This document shows positions 34,094 through 43,310 of a DNA stretch of 64,000 nucleotides, in pieces (the stretch's first letter is position 1; each line of letters begins with the position of its first letter). This stretch comes from Fibrobacter sp. UWB2. GTDB lineage: Bacteria > Fibrobacterota > Fibrobacteria > Fibrobacterales > Fibrobacteraceae. The position numbers and the translations under genes are program-made. The notes under the pieces were generated by a model, which was not told where the DNA came from, did not search any database, and was given only the letters and a program-made list of their open reading frames with translations. Location of the stretch: assembly GCF_002210425.1 (NCBI RefSeq), contig NZ_MWQK01000002.1, positions 186,001 through 250,000 on the forward strand, read 5' to 3'.

Positions 34094-35863
34094 TTAGTAA
34101 TTATTCACCTTGAATGTTTTTGCGGCGTTCTTGGATGTAACCTTGATAATTTGTACGCCCTTGTTCTTGAGGCTTATATTCAGGCTTGCGCCCTTGCTCA
34201 TTATTTCCTGCTCAATCTTTCCGTTGAGGCCAAATACCTGAACCCTGAACGGGTCGGAATTTGTGCTGTTGACGGTGATGGAAGAGACTCCCTGAACAAC
34301 GCTGAATGTGTTTGTCTTCAAGATGCGTCCACCGATGATGGCGTCTTCTTTCGGCTGTTCTTCAGGAATTTCGACGTCACTTGCGACCTTTTCAACCGGA
34401 GCCTTCTTGCTCAAGATGTATCCGAGTGCGCCAACGAGCGGAGCGTTCAAGTCCACACAGACTTCGTTCACCTTCCAGTCAGCGGTAGAACCGTTGTGGC
34501 TGCCACTCGTGAAGTCACCTGCAATCATGCCGCCCAAGAGCTTGTTCTTTTCCGGAGGAGAACCTGCGCCATTGACATCGCGACCCGGGTCTTCGTTACC
34601 GTAGTAACCACGGTGATGCGGTCTTGTCGGGGCGTTGGCTCCATTGCGGCTGAAACCGACAACGTAGGATTTCTTATTGCTGTTGTCACCGAGAAGGTAT
34701 GCGACGTTCTTTTCGATGGCTTCATCGTAAGAATCGTCCTTTGCAAACTTGGCGTAAAGGGCGTAGAGGTATGCGCCGCCTGCCGGAGAGCGAGTCGGGA
34801 ATGTACCCGGGCCTTTGGCGTCCTTGTTGAAAATACCCTTGCTGTCAGTGACGTTGAGGTACATGTTGTCGATGTAGTTCTGCACGCCGGCGTAGTCACC
34901 GAGCGGGTTCCACCCGAAAACGAATTCGCCGAGAAGGTCCGAGAGCGGGCTTGCATCCGGGTAGCTAAAGCGGGAGAATCCGTTTTTGCCGAAGTCAATC
35001 TTGTCGTAGAAATTCTTGGCTTCGGTCTTGTAAGTTTCTTCCTTGGTCGTGCGGTAAAGTTCCAATGCGGCAAGGAACGGACCGTCTTCCCAAATGCCGT
35101 TCCACCAGCTGCTTTCGTAGAATCCTTGGGAATTCGTGACGCCCTTGTGCTTCTTGGAATAGGCAAATGCAGTCTTTGCGGCCTTCAAGTACTTGGCTCG
35201 TGCAGATTCATCGGGGTCGATACGGGCCATCACGGCAAGCATTGCCGCAGCCATACCCGGCGTGTAAGCGTCATTGGCGTTGCCTGTGATTTCGCGCGGT
35301 TCACCACCGTCACCTGTTCCGAGCTTGCTCATGGCACCTGCGGTCACCCACTTGTTGTGGTCCTGGTTTCCGTTACCCTTCACGGTCACAAAGTTGTTTT
35401 CGTCAATAGCCGCCTTGACCCAGAAATCAGCTTCGTAGCGGAGTTCTTCGAGAAGGTCGCGCACGTCGTTGGACTTGCCGCCCTTGCGGGTGTAATCCTT
35501 GCTAGCCTTGTAGTCGGTGTAATCACCGGTGTAGAGGTCGTAAAAGCCTGTCGTAAATTCGGCAAATGCGAGTGCCAAAACGTAAGAGGAGTAACCTTGG
35601 GACTGGCCATACATCACGTGGTCGCCGCAGTCAAACCAACCGCCGCTAACGTCTTTTCCATTGTACTTGTCACCGGTAAAGCTAGTCGGGTTGTTGGTGC
35701 CGTCCAAAATCCAGTTCGGACCTTCGCCAGAACGCTGTGCGCCAAAGAATCGTGTGGTCATCCATGCAGCTTCGACGTAATCGTCCGTGCTCAAAGCAGC
35801 AAAGCTATCAGTGAATGCGAGGCCAAATACAGCAAGGCCTGCTAAAAAAGTCTTTTTTAACAT
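34094..35863 (-). CDS. Secreted glycoside hydrolase family 9 endoglucanase
   Basis: A 589-residue protein with signal peptide (~1-22, ending SFAA). GH9 landmarks: GGWFDCGDHVMYGQ (D78 and D81; the usual DAGD appears as DCGD), the histidine motif RPHHRGYYGNEDPGRD and the acid region WKVNEVCVDLNAPLVGAL with the catalytic glutamate. After ~475 comes a linker and a C-terminal beta domain (TFSVVQGVSSITVNS ... GVQIIKVTSKNAAKTFKVNNY) of the type used as a sorting tail in type IX secretion. GH9 enzymes hydrolyse cellulose beta-1,4 links by inversion. AGAGGATC precedes the ATG. It is transcribed away from the PL1 gene. Confidence 0.93.
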   Translation of the reverse strand: MLKKTFLAGLAVFGLAFTDSFAALSTDDYVEAAWMTTRFFGAQRSGEGPNWILDGTNNPTSFTGDKYNGKDVSGGWFDCGDHVMYGQSQGYSSYVLALAFAEFTTGFYDLYTGDYTDYKASKDYTRKGGKSNDVRDLLEELRYEADFWVKAAIDENNFVTVKGNGNQDHNKWVTAGAMSKLGTGDGGEPREITGNANDAYTPGMAAAMLAVMARIDPDESARAKYLKAAKTAFAYSKKHKGVTNSQGFYESSWWNGIWEDGPFLAALELYRTTKEETYKTEAKNFYDKIDFGKNGFSRFSYPDASPLSDLLGEFVFGWNPLGDYAGVQNYIDNMYLNVTDSKGIFNKDAKGPGTFPTRSPAGGAYLYALYAKFAKDDSYDEAIEKNVAYLLGDNSNKKSYVVGFSRNGANAPTRPHHRGYYGNEDPGRDVNGAGSPPEKNKLLGGMIAGDFTSGSHNGSTADWKVNEVCVDLNAPLVGALGYILSKKAPVEKVASDVEIPEEQPKEDAIIGGRILKTNTFSVVQGVSSITVNSTNSDPFRVQVFGLNGKIEQEIMSKGASLNISLKNKGVQIIKVTSKNAAKTFKVNNY

Positions 35864-36089
35864 TGTGATCCTCTAAGGTTTCCCATCCACACTGTAGCGT
35901 CCACAATATAAAATTTTATGGAAAATTTTCACGCAAAATAAAATTCACTTTTGGGGAATATATCAAAATGCGCCGTTTATGTAACTTTTTCAATGCAATG
36001 AAAAAATATGTTGCGAAAAATTGACAAACGTTTTATATTAATCCTTGGTGTGGGGCTATTGTTTAGCCCTTTTTGTGGTGGGATGCTTT

Positions 36090-38225
36090 ATGAAACACGT
36101 CGTTTCTGTTTTCGCGTGTGCTGGTCTTTTTGTTGTTGCCAACGCACAAGTTTCTCTTCAGACAGCCTCTGGTGCTTTAGAATCGGCTTATGCCGAATGG
36201 GCATCTGATGGTTCCGATAGCTACAACGTCTATTATTCGGGCGCTGGTGCTAGTGACGTCAAGGTGGATGCTCCGCTCATCCGCAAATACGGTTCCAAGT
36301 ACCGTGTCGATGTGGTTGGCCTCAAGGCGGGTAACTACACGCTTAAGGTCGCATCTGTAAAAGGTGGCAAGGAAACTGCATCGACGACATCCAAGTCGCT
36401 GACGGTCAAGGCGCATGACCGAGCCGGTTTTGCGTTCAGCAATGGACATGTTCCGGGTGCCTACAAGGCTGATGGTACGCTCAAGGATGGTGCGGTTGTT
36501 CTTTATGTCTCGGAATCGACAAAGAACACGGTCAAGCTGGATGTCGTCACGAGCAACAAGGGCGCCGTTACGGAAAGTGTGGGCCTCCAAAATATCTTAA
36601 CTTCGTTCAAGAAGGGCTATGATAAGCGCCCGCTGGTGATTCGTCTCCTGGGAAATGTGACGGACCCCGAAGTGACCGACAAGGGCGACATCACCATCGA
36701 TATGGGCAAAAAAGAGGGCCTTTCGATGACTGTTGAAGGCATCGGTAATGATGCGACTGCAAATGGCTGGGGTTTCCGCGTCAAAGGAACCCAGGATTTG
36801 GAAATCCGAAACATCGGCATTATGAATGTTGATTCCGACGAAGGCGACAACATCACGCTCCAGCAGGATAACCAGTATATCTGGGTCCACAACAATGACT
36901 TTTTCTACGGTCATGCGGGTAGCGACAAGGACCAGGTCAAGGGCGATGGCGCCTTGGATTGCAAGCTATCGACTTATGTGACCTTTAGCTACAACCATTT
37001 CTGGGATAATGGCAAGTCAAATTTGCTCGGCCTTAAGGAAGGTGCCGATGGGGGCTATTACATCACGTATCACCATAACTGGTACGATCATTCCGATAGC
37101 CGTCATCCGCGTGTGCGTTACTACAGCGCCCATGTGTACAACAACTATTACGATGGCAATGCCAAGTACGGCGCAGGCTCTACGCTGGGCTCTTCCGTGT
37201 TCATGGAAGCAAACTACTTCCGCAATTGCAAGTATCCGATGATGACCTCGTTGCAGGGGACCGACGTCTATGCGAGCGGCACTAAGCGCGATCCGACGAA
37301 CAACGGTACGTTCAGCAAGGAAGCGGGCGGTACAATCAAGGCTTACAACAACCACATGGAAGGCTCTTACACGTTCATTCCGTATGGCGCAAGCAAGTAT
37401 ACGCTCAAGGGCAAGGAAACCGCTATTGGGGATATTGATTCCAAGGTCGATTTCGATGCTTACGTGGTGACCTCGCGGGATGCTCAGGTGCCTTCTAGCG
37501 TAAAGTCCTATGCAGGGGCCAATGCGTACAACAACTTCGATACGGACAAGTCCATCATGTACAGCTACACGGCGGATTCTCCGGAACAGGCAGTGGCCAA
37601 TGTGCGTGCCTACGCTGGCCGTTTGCAGGGTGGCGATTTCAAGTGGACCTTTGACAATTCTGTCGATGATGCATCTTCGGACGTGAACCAGAAACTCAAG
37701 GACGCTCTTATGGCTTATAAGGGTAGCAATGGGGAAGTGGTGGAATATCCATCCTCTAGCAGTATCGCCCAGAGCTCATCGAGCGAAGCACCGAAGTCCT
37801 CCTCTAGCAGCGTGAAGGTTGAAAGTTCAAGTTCTGCAAAGTCTTCGAGTTCTTCTGAAACCCTGAAATCTTCGTCCAGTTCCGTGGTCTCTTCGTCAAG
37901 TGAAAAAACGCAATCTTCCTCTAGCTCCAGTAGCGAAAAGGTCGAAAGCTCGAGTTCAGAAGGGACGATGGGCTTTGCAAAAGTCATGCCGACGGTGTCT
38001 CGCGAAATTTATTATGATGCCCGTTCCGCAAGCCTTGTTATAGGTGCCGCAGACATCACCCGTTTGGACATCATCGGTGTTGATGGCCGCCGAGTCAATA
38101 TTACAGACATCAAGAGCGTAGGCGATGCCCGTGTGCTTGACATGAGCTCGCTCCGTGCAGGCGTCTACATCGTCCGATTCTTGACGCCTCTTGGATTGCA
38201 GACCATGAAGTTCGTGAAGAATTAA
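36090..38225 (+). CDS. Secreted pectate lyase (polysaccharide lyase family 1) with Ser-rich linker
   Basis: 711 residues from ATG 36090, chosen because it begins a clean signal peptide (MKHVVSVFACAGLFVVANAQ); the longer frame from 36045 is improbable. A fibronectin-like N-terminal segment (~20-110) precedes a PL1 beta-helix: IWVHNNDFFYG, DGALDCK, TYHHNWYDHSDSRHPRVRY (substrate and catalytic Arg region ~335-346) and VYNNYYDG. A poly-serine linker (~550-625) leads to a C-terminal domain ending AGVYIVRFLTPLGLQTMKFVKN, a Por-type sorting tail pattern. PL1 enzymes cleave polygalacturonate by beta-elimination with calcium. The enzyme would strip pectin from plant walls. Confidence 0.92.
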   Translation: MKHVVSVFACAGLFVVANAQVSLQTASGALESAYAEWASDGSDSYNVYYSGAGASDVKVDAPLIRKYGSKYRVDVVGLKAGNYTLKVASVKGGKETASTTSKSLTVKAHDRAGFAFSNGHVPGAYKADGTLKDGAVVLYVSESTKNTVKLDVVTSNKGAVTESVGLQNILTSFKKGYDKRPLVIRLLGNVTDPEVTDKGDITIDMGKKEGLSMTVEGIGNDATANGWGFRVKGTQDLEIRNIGIMNVDSDEGDNITLQQDNQYIWVHNNDFFYGHAGSDKDQVKGDGALDCKLSTYVTFSYNHFWDNGKSNLLGLKEGADGGYYITYHHNWYDHSDSRHPRVRYYSAHVYNNYYDGNAKYGAGSTLGSSVFMEANYFRNCKYPMMTSLQGTDVYASGTKRDPTNNGTFSKEAGGTIKAYNNHMEGSYTFIPYGASKYTLKGKETAIGDIDSKVDFDAYVVTSRDAQVPSSVKSYAGANAYNNFDTDKSIMYSYTADSPEQAVANVRAYAGRLQGGDFKWTFDNSVDDASSDVNQKLKDALMAYKGSNGEVVEYPSSSSIAQSSSSEAPKSSSSSVKVESSSSAKSSSSSETLKSSSSSVVSSSSEKTQSSSSSSSEKVESSSSEGTMGFAKVMPTVSREIYYDARSASLVIGAADITRLDIIGVDGRRVNITDIKSVGDARVLDMSSLRAGVYIVRFLTPLGLQTMKFVKN

Positions 38226-38234
38226 GTTTTACAC

Positions 38235-38261
38235 TGTCTCCCCGGCCTTGTGCCGGGGTCG
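38235..38261 (+). terminator. CCCCGG hairpin after the PL1 gene (also a repeat-family member)
   Basis: TGTCTCCCCGGC and GCCGGGG flank CTTGT. It starts like the repeat copies at 42705 and 42992, and its position ten bases after the stop suggests it also ends transcription; no long T-tract follows. Confidence 0.6.
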
Positions 38262-38302
38262 GTATTTGTGCAAAACCTTTGTTTATGTCATGCCCGCCGC
38301 CT

Positions 38303-38339
38303 TGTCATCCCGGACTCCGTTCCGGGAGGGCATCTCCCG
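38303..38339. repeat. Dispersed palindrome copy before the GH5 gene
   Basis: TGTCATCCCGGA and TCCGGGAGGGCATCTCCC around CTCCGT; the stem has changed from CATTCCCGC to CATCCCGGA with matching changes on the other arm. Confidence 0.7.
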
Positions 38340-38485
38340 TTTTGGTAAACATTTCTATTCAAAATGCCGTTTTTTGAACGTTTTCGAATGTTTCCAAATT
38401 AATTACAACTATAGTAACCCCATATTATATATCTTTCGCTTGGGATTTGTGATTGCGGAGATTGGGTGAACCCAAAAGGATGTTT

Positions 38486-41212
38486 ATGAAAAAAGTCTTC
38501 GCATTATTGACGTGCGCTGCCGTAACCTCTGCCATGGCAGTTACTGCAAGCCGTGTTGGCCCTGTGAGCACATACGGTGAACTCGTCGCAAATGGTGGCA
38601 AGCTTTCTGGTTCTTGCCCGGAATACTCTCAAAAGGCTGTTCAGGTCAAGGGTATGAGCCTCTTCTGGAGCTCGGGCAACACCTATTCTACCGACTTCTA
38701 CTCCGAAAAGGGCATCAACCGCTTGGTTGATGACATGGGTATCGAAGTTGTGCGTTTTGCTCTTGGTGCCGCCGACGAAAAGTTCAACAGCTCGGGCCGT
38801 TCTTACACGACGGGTGGCGAAGGCTTCCAGAAGGCTTTGCTCAAGTCCGTAGTGAACGCTGCTGTCGATAAGGACATTTACGTCATCATTGACTGGCACA
38901 TCGAATCTTCTGATGGCTTTACTAACGATGCTGTCAAGTTCTTCGAATATGCAGCCCAGGAATACGGCAAGTACAACAACGTGATTTTCGAAATTTGGAA
39001 CGAACCGACCGGTAGCATGGATGCTGTGAAGCAGCATGCCGATCAGGTGATTCCGGTTATCCGTAAGTATTCCGACAACCTCATCCTCGTGGGTAGCCCG
39101 GGATGGTCCAGCCAGCCGAATGCTTGCGCTTCCGCAGGCATCAACGACAAGAACTACGGTTGTACGCTCCATTTCTATGCTGCAACTCACTATATGGGCG
39201 ATGGCGGTTACAACAAGGCTGCAGAAACGGCTATGGCTGCAGGCGTGCCTGTGTTTGCTACCGAATGGGGTACCGTCAATGCTAACGGTGATGGCCAGCC
39301 GGATGAAGGCTCCAGCAACAAGTGGGTAGAATGGATGGCTCAGAAGGGCGTGTCCTGGACGAACTGGAACGCTTCTGCCATGAACGAAACTTCTGCTGCA
39401 TTTGCTAATGCCGTGTTCGAAAACGGTTTCACCTACACCAATTCTGGTAAGTACGTCAAGAGCAAGCTCGGTGGCGCATCTTATAAGGATTGCGGCCTCC
39501 AGAATGGTGATGCCGAAGAAGAATCCGGCTTCTCTGCTGGCGTTGCCAATGGCGCTACGACTTCCATTCTCGATGACATGGAAGATGGCGACCGTTATGG
39601 TTACCTCGGTGGTGCATGGGCTGCTGTTGAAGACCAGGAAAACGGTGGCGCAAGCTCTATTTCTAACGAAAAGATTGAAGATGACTTTGGCAACACGACC
39701 TATAAGGTTGTCTACCCGGTTAGCGGCGATACCAAGAATACGTCCAAGTATGTTGCTGCCCTTAAGGATGTTAAGATCGGTAAGGGTTCCCTTACTTACG
39801 GTCCGTACATCAAGATGTTCCTCACGCTCTTGAAGGAACCGGCAAAGGATTCCCCGAAGGCTTATGCAGACTTCTCCAAGTGCAAGACCATCAAGTACAA
39901 GTACAAGGGTGCAAGCCACAACTTCGCCATCGAAACGACCGATGTTACCGACTACAACTATCACCGCGTAAACAAGGACGCTTCTGAAGGTTGGAAGGAA
40001 GTCGAAATTACGACGGATATGTTGAAGCAGGAAACCTGGGGTGACGATTCTCGCTCCAAGCCGATCAAGATGGAAAATGCGACTCGTCTTTCTTGGGAAA
40101 TCAAGGGCCTCGAAAAGGTTCCGGACGATATGAACCAGCCCAAGTATCCGTACCTCTATGTGGATGACGTGAAGTGCGACGGTCTTTCCTTCACTGCCGT
40201 TAGCGGTGGTGCTAGCGAAAATCCGAAGTCCTCTTCTAGTGCTGCAGTTGGTCAGAGCTCTTCTTCTGTTGTTGCTGGTTCTTCTAGCAGCGCAAAGGCA
40301 ACTTCTTCTTCTAGCGCAATCGTTCCGGGTTCTTCTGCTACGGTTACCTACAAGACTGTTGTCGATATCGACGACGTTGAAGATCTTGATGAAGTTCTCA
40401 AGACAAAGGGTACCTGGTATGCTTACACGGATAAGGAACCGGGTGGAAAGTCCTCTATTTCTAACGTCTATGACCAAAAGCTCGGCGGTTATGTGGTTGC
40501 TTTCCCGGGCACACAAGATCCGACGAATGGTACCAAGGGCTTTGTTGGCTTGAAAGACATCAGTTGGGATCAGGGAACTTACACGGAAGCTCCGTTCGTG
40601 GCTCTTGGCCTCAACACCAATGCTGATACCTCTAAGGGCATTGACTTGAGCAAGTGCGGTGCAATCAGCTACCGTTACAAGGGTTCCGCTCATACCTTCA
40701 AGGTTCAGGATGGTTCTGTGACGGACTACGCTTACCACGAATATCCGCTTGATGATTCCCAGGATTGGAAGACCATGGTCATCAATGTCGAAGACATTGC
40801 TCAGCCGAACTGGACTCAAGATCCGAAGGACCTCAATTGGGGTGCTATCAAGAAGATGGCTTGGGAAGTCATTGGCTACAAGGGCATTGTTTATCAGCCG
40901 ACAATTAACTACCTCTATGTGGACGATCTCAAGTGCGTCGAAGTGCCGAAGGTCGGCATCAAGACGGTTGCTCGTGCTGCTAGCGGTATCAAGGTTGGCT
41001 TCAAGGGCAATATGCTCAACGTGAACTTCAGCAAGGCTGGTGAAGCTCGTATCCAGGTGTTCGACATGATGGGTCACGTTGTTGACAGCCGCGTTGCTAA
41101 CGTCTCTGCCGGTGCAAACCAGTTCTCTCTCAAGAACATGGCTAACGGCAACTACGTTGTGCGTGTGATGATGAACGGTGCAGCAAAGACTGCTCGTATC
41201 TCCATCAAGTAA
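38486..41212 (+). CDS. Secreted GH5 endoglucanase with two CBM11-like modules
   Basis: 908 residues from ATG 38486, preceded by AAAAGGA and starting a clear signal peptide (MKKVFALLTCAAVTSAMA). GH5 domain ~20-330: DWHIESSD, acid/base E173 in FEIWNEPTG, nucleophile E260 in FATEWGTVN. Then two related ~190-residue beta-sandwich modules (~360-575: ILDDMEDGDRYGYLGGAW...YLYVDDVKC; ~630-815: IDDVEDLDEVLKTKGTW...YLYVDDLKC) that resemble CBM11, joined by a Ser-rich linker, and a C-terminal module ending GNYVVRVMMNGAAKTARISIK, a sorting-tail pattern. It would bind and cut beta-glucan or cellulose. Ends at a strong terminator. Confidence 0.92.
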   Translation: MKKVFALLTCAAVTSAMAVTASRVGPVSTYGELVANGGKLSGSCPEYSQKAVQVKGMSLFWSSGNTYSTDFYSEKGINRLVDDMGIEVVRFALGAADEKFNSSGRSYTTGGEGFQKALLKSVVNAAVDKDIYVIIDWHIESSDGFTNDAVKFFEYAAQEYGKYNNVIFEIWNEPTGSMDAVKQHADQVIPVIRKYSDNLILVGSPGWSSQPNACASAGINDKNYGCTLHFYAATHYMGDGGYNKAAETAMAAGVPVFATEWGTVNANGDGQPDEGSSNKWVEWMAQKGVSWTNWNASAMNETSAAFANAVFENGFTYTNSGKYVKSKLGGASYKDCGLQNGDAEEESGFSAGVANGATTSILDDMEDGDRYGYLGGAWAAVEDQENGGASSISNEKIEDDFGNTTYKVVYPVSGDTKNTSKYVAALKDVKIGKGSLTYGPYIKMFLTLLKEPAKDSPKAYADFSKCKTIKYKYKGASHNFAIETTDVTDYNYHRVNKDASEGWKEVEITTDMLKQETWGDDSRSKPIKMENATRLSWEIKGLEKVPDDMNQPKYPYLYVDDVKCDGLSFTAVSGGASENPKSSSSAAVGQSSSSVVAGSSSSAKATSSSSAIVPGSSATVTYKTVVDIDDVEDLDEVLKTKGTWYAYTDKEPGGKSSISNVYDQKLGGYVVAFPGTQDPTNGTKGFVGLKDISWDQGTYTEAPFVALGLNTNADTSKGIDLSKCGAISYRYKGSAHTFKVQDGSVTDYAYHEYPLDDSQDWKTMVINVEDIAQPNWTQDPKDLNWGAIKKMAWEVIGYKGIVYQPTINYLYVDDLKCVEVPKVGIKTVARAASGIKVGFKGNMLNVNFSKAGEARIQVFDMMGHVVDSRVANVSAGANQFSLKNMANGNYVVRVMMNGAAKTARISIK

Positions 41213-41260
41213 AGACTGATGGCGCTCCTCGCTCTCGTGTGGAGCGCTTAAGTAACCATC

Positions 41261-41297
41261 AAAAACGCCCCGGACTAAATGTCCGGGGCGTTTTTGC
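41261..41297 (+). terminator. Terminator of the GH5 gene
   Basis: Ten-bp stem CGCCCCGGAC/GTCCGGGGCG with TAAAT loop (41266-41290), followed by TTTTT; near-perfect on the minus strand too. Confidence 0.92.
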
Positions 41298-41512
41298 ATC
41301 TATGACAAGGGAGGGCTTGCGCCCTCCCGAATTGTCATGCCCGCCACTGAGCGGGCATCTCCCTAAACATTCCTTATTGCAAGTCTCTCTGCAATACCTC
41401 GCATTTTGCCTTAGCCCATTGGGTTCGATGCCTTGCTTATCGCAAGGCATCTATGACAAGGGAGGGCTCACGCCCTCCCTAAAACCTACCTTTTCCCAAA
41501 GCACAAAGGCTT
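41298..41512. repeat. Partial tandem duplication including a fragment of the tgt 3' end
   Basis: A block starting GCATCTATGACAAGGGAGGGC occurs at ~41297 and again at ~41449. In both copies it is followed, after different middles, by a 32-base stretch from the tgt 3' end: 41387-41418 matches 41526-41557 at 31 of 32 bases. The first copy is therefore a detached tgt tail. A dispersed palindrome (41333-41364) lies in the middle of the first unit. No ORF here. Confidence 0.75.
41333..41364. repeat. Dispersed palindrome copy between the GH5 gene and tgt
   Basis: TGTCATGCCCGC and GCGGGCATCTCCC flank CACTGA: the stem pair T/A of the consensus is changed to G/C on both arms, a compensatory change. 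Confidence 0.78.
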
Positions 41513-42670
<1,158 letters not shown>

Positions 42671-42704
42671 TTATGAAATGGATGTGAAGACATTTTTTTC
42701 GCTC

Positions 42705-42775
42705 TGTCACCCCGGCCTCTGTGCCGGGGTCGGCGTTTTATTTGTCATTCCCGCCTCCGAGCGGGAATCTCCCTT
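42705..42775. repeat. Two adjacent dispersed palindromes, first copy of the duplicated block
   Basis: A CCCCGGCC-type hairpin (42705-42734) is followed by the TGTCATTCCCGC / GCGGGAATCTCCC palindrome (42743-42775). The same pair recurs at 42992-43083 next to the second tRNA-Leu. Confidence 0.85.
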
Positions 42776-42785
42776 CGTGCAAAAA

Positions 42786-42817
42786 TGAAAAAAGACTCGA
42801 TTTACATCGAGTCTTTT
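42786..42817 (-). terminator. Terminator of tRNA-Leu copy 1
   Basis: Stem GACTCGAT/ATCGAGTC with a short loop, followed on the minus strand by TTTTTTC; begins three bases after the tRNA. Confidence 0.88.
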
Positions 42818-42819
42818 TC

Positions 42820-42903
42820 TGCGGTCGGACAGACTTGAACTGTCATGAGATTGCTCCCACTAGCACCTCAAGCTAGCGTGTCTACCAATTCCACCACGAC
42901 CGC
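42820..42903 (-). tRNA. tRNA-Leu (anticodon GAG), copy 1
   Basis: 84 nt from GCGGTCG (5' acceptor, pairs with CGACCGC) to discriminator A. Class II shape with a variable arm (TGGGAGCAATCTCA region); anticodon loop TTGAGGT between CTAGC and GCTAG gives GAG, reading CUU/CUC. GTTCAAGTC forms the T loop. CCA is not encoded. Upstream on the minus strand there is TATACT as a likely -10. A second identical gene lies 308 bp further. Confidence 0.93.
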
Positions 42904-42991
42904 GTGGTCCTTAGCGGAACGAACACAAAGATAGTATAATTTTTTGATTTTGGAAACTCTAGTTGAAAAATAATTGAAATTTTTTTTGCCT

Positions 42992-43083
42992 TGTCTCCCC
43001 GGCCTCTGTGCCGGGGTCGGCATTTTATTTGTCATTCCCGCCTACCTGTCCTCGCTTGACGGGGACGAGCGGGAATCTCCCTT
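42992..43083. repeat. Second copy of the paired palindromes, with an enlarged centre
   Basis: Same layout as 42705-42775, but the TGTCATTCCCGC palindrome (43030-43083) carries about 21 extra bases (CTACCTGTCCTCGCTTGACG) between its arms; the inserted bases contain CGTC/GACG-type pairs that extend the hairpin. The arms are unchanged. Confidence 0.83.
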
Positions 43084-43093
43084 CGTGCAAAAA

Positions 43094-43125
43094 TGAAAAA
43101 AGACTCGATTTACATCGAGTCTTTT
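43094..43125 (-). terminator. Terminator of tRNA-Leu copy 2
   Basis: Identical to the hairpin after copy 1 (GACTCGAT/ATCGAGTC, then T-tract on the minus strand). Confidence 0.88.
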
Positions 43126-43127
43126 TC

Positions 43128-43211
43128 TGCGGTCGGACAGACTTGAACTGTCATGAGATTGCTCCCACTAGCACCTCAAGCTAGCGTGTCTACCAATTCC
43201 ACCACGACCGC
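43128..43211 (-). tRNA. tRNA-Leu (anticodon GAG), copy 2
   Basis: The same 84-nt sequence as copy 1. The identity extends on both sides through the terminator, the repeats and about 15 bases of 5' flank, showing a recent duplication of the whole block. Upstream sequences beyond that differ, so the two copies use different promoters. Confidence 0.93.
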
Positions 43212-43234
43212 GTGGTCCTTAGCGGAACGGCACA

Positions 43235-43263
43235 AATTTAGTTTAAATGTTTGATCTTGTAAA
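43235..43263 (-). promoter_or_regulatory. Predicted promoter of tRNA-Leu copy 2
   Basis: On the minus strand TTTACA (43258-43263), a 17-base spacer, then TAAATT (43235-43240), about 24 bases before the mature 5' end. Confidence 0.55.
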
Positions 43264-43310
43264 GGGGGGTGCGCGCATTTTTATCAATTTTTTTGCGCGC
43301 GGGCTTTGCC

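Noticed and set aside
34049-35845. Long plus-strand open frame (~598 codons) opposite the GH9 gene
   Set aside because: It is the antisense shadow of a clear GH9 gene; it has no signal or family motif, low-complexity composition and no ribosome-binding site.
36045-36089. Upstream GTG start for the pectate lyase
   Set aside because: It would add 15 hydrophobic residues before an already complete signal peptide, with no ribosome-binding site.
37740-37960. Serine-codon-rich tracts as CRISPR or satellite repeats
   Set aside because: The repeats are irregular TCT/AGC/TCC codon runs in frame within secreted proteins, that is, linkers; no spacers of constant length.
38504-41299. 931-codon minus-strand frame opposite the GH5 gene
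   Set aside because: Antisense shadow caused by the biased codon use of the real gene; no recognisable motif and it crosses the terminator of the GH5 gene.
42786-43125. The duplicated hairpins near tRNA-Leu as riboswitch or T-box
   Set aside because: They lie 3' of tRNA genes and are simple 8-bp terminators; no gene follows on their strand within reach and no T-box motif is seen.
43270-43303. GCGCGCA...TGCGCGC inverted repeat after murD as a terminator
   Set aside because: The arms pair but the loop is long and no T-tract follows on the minus strand; left unassigned.
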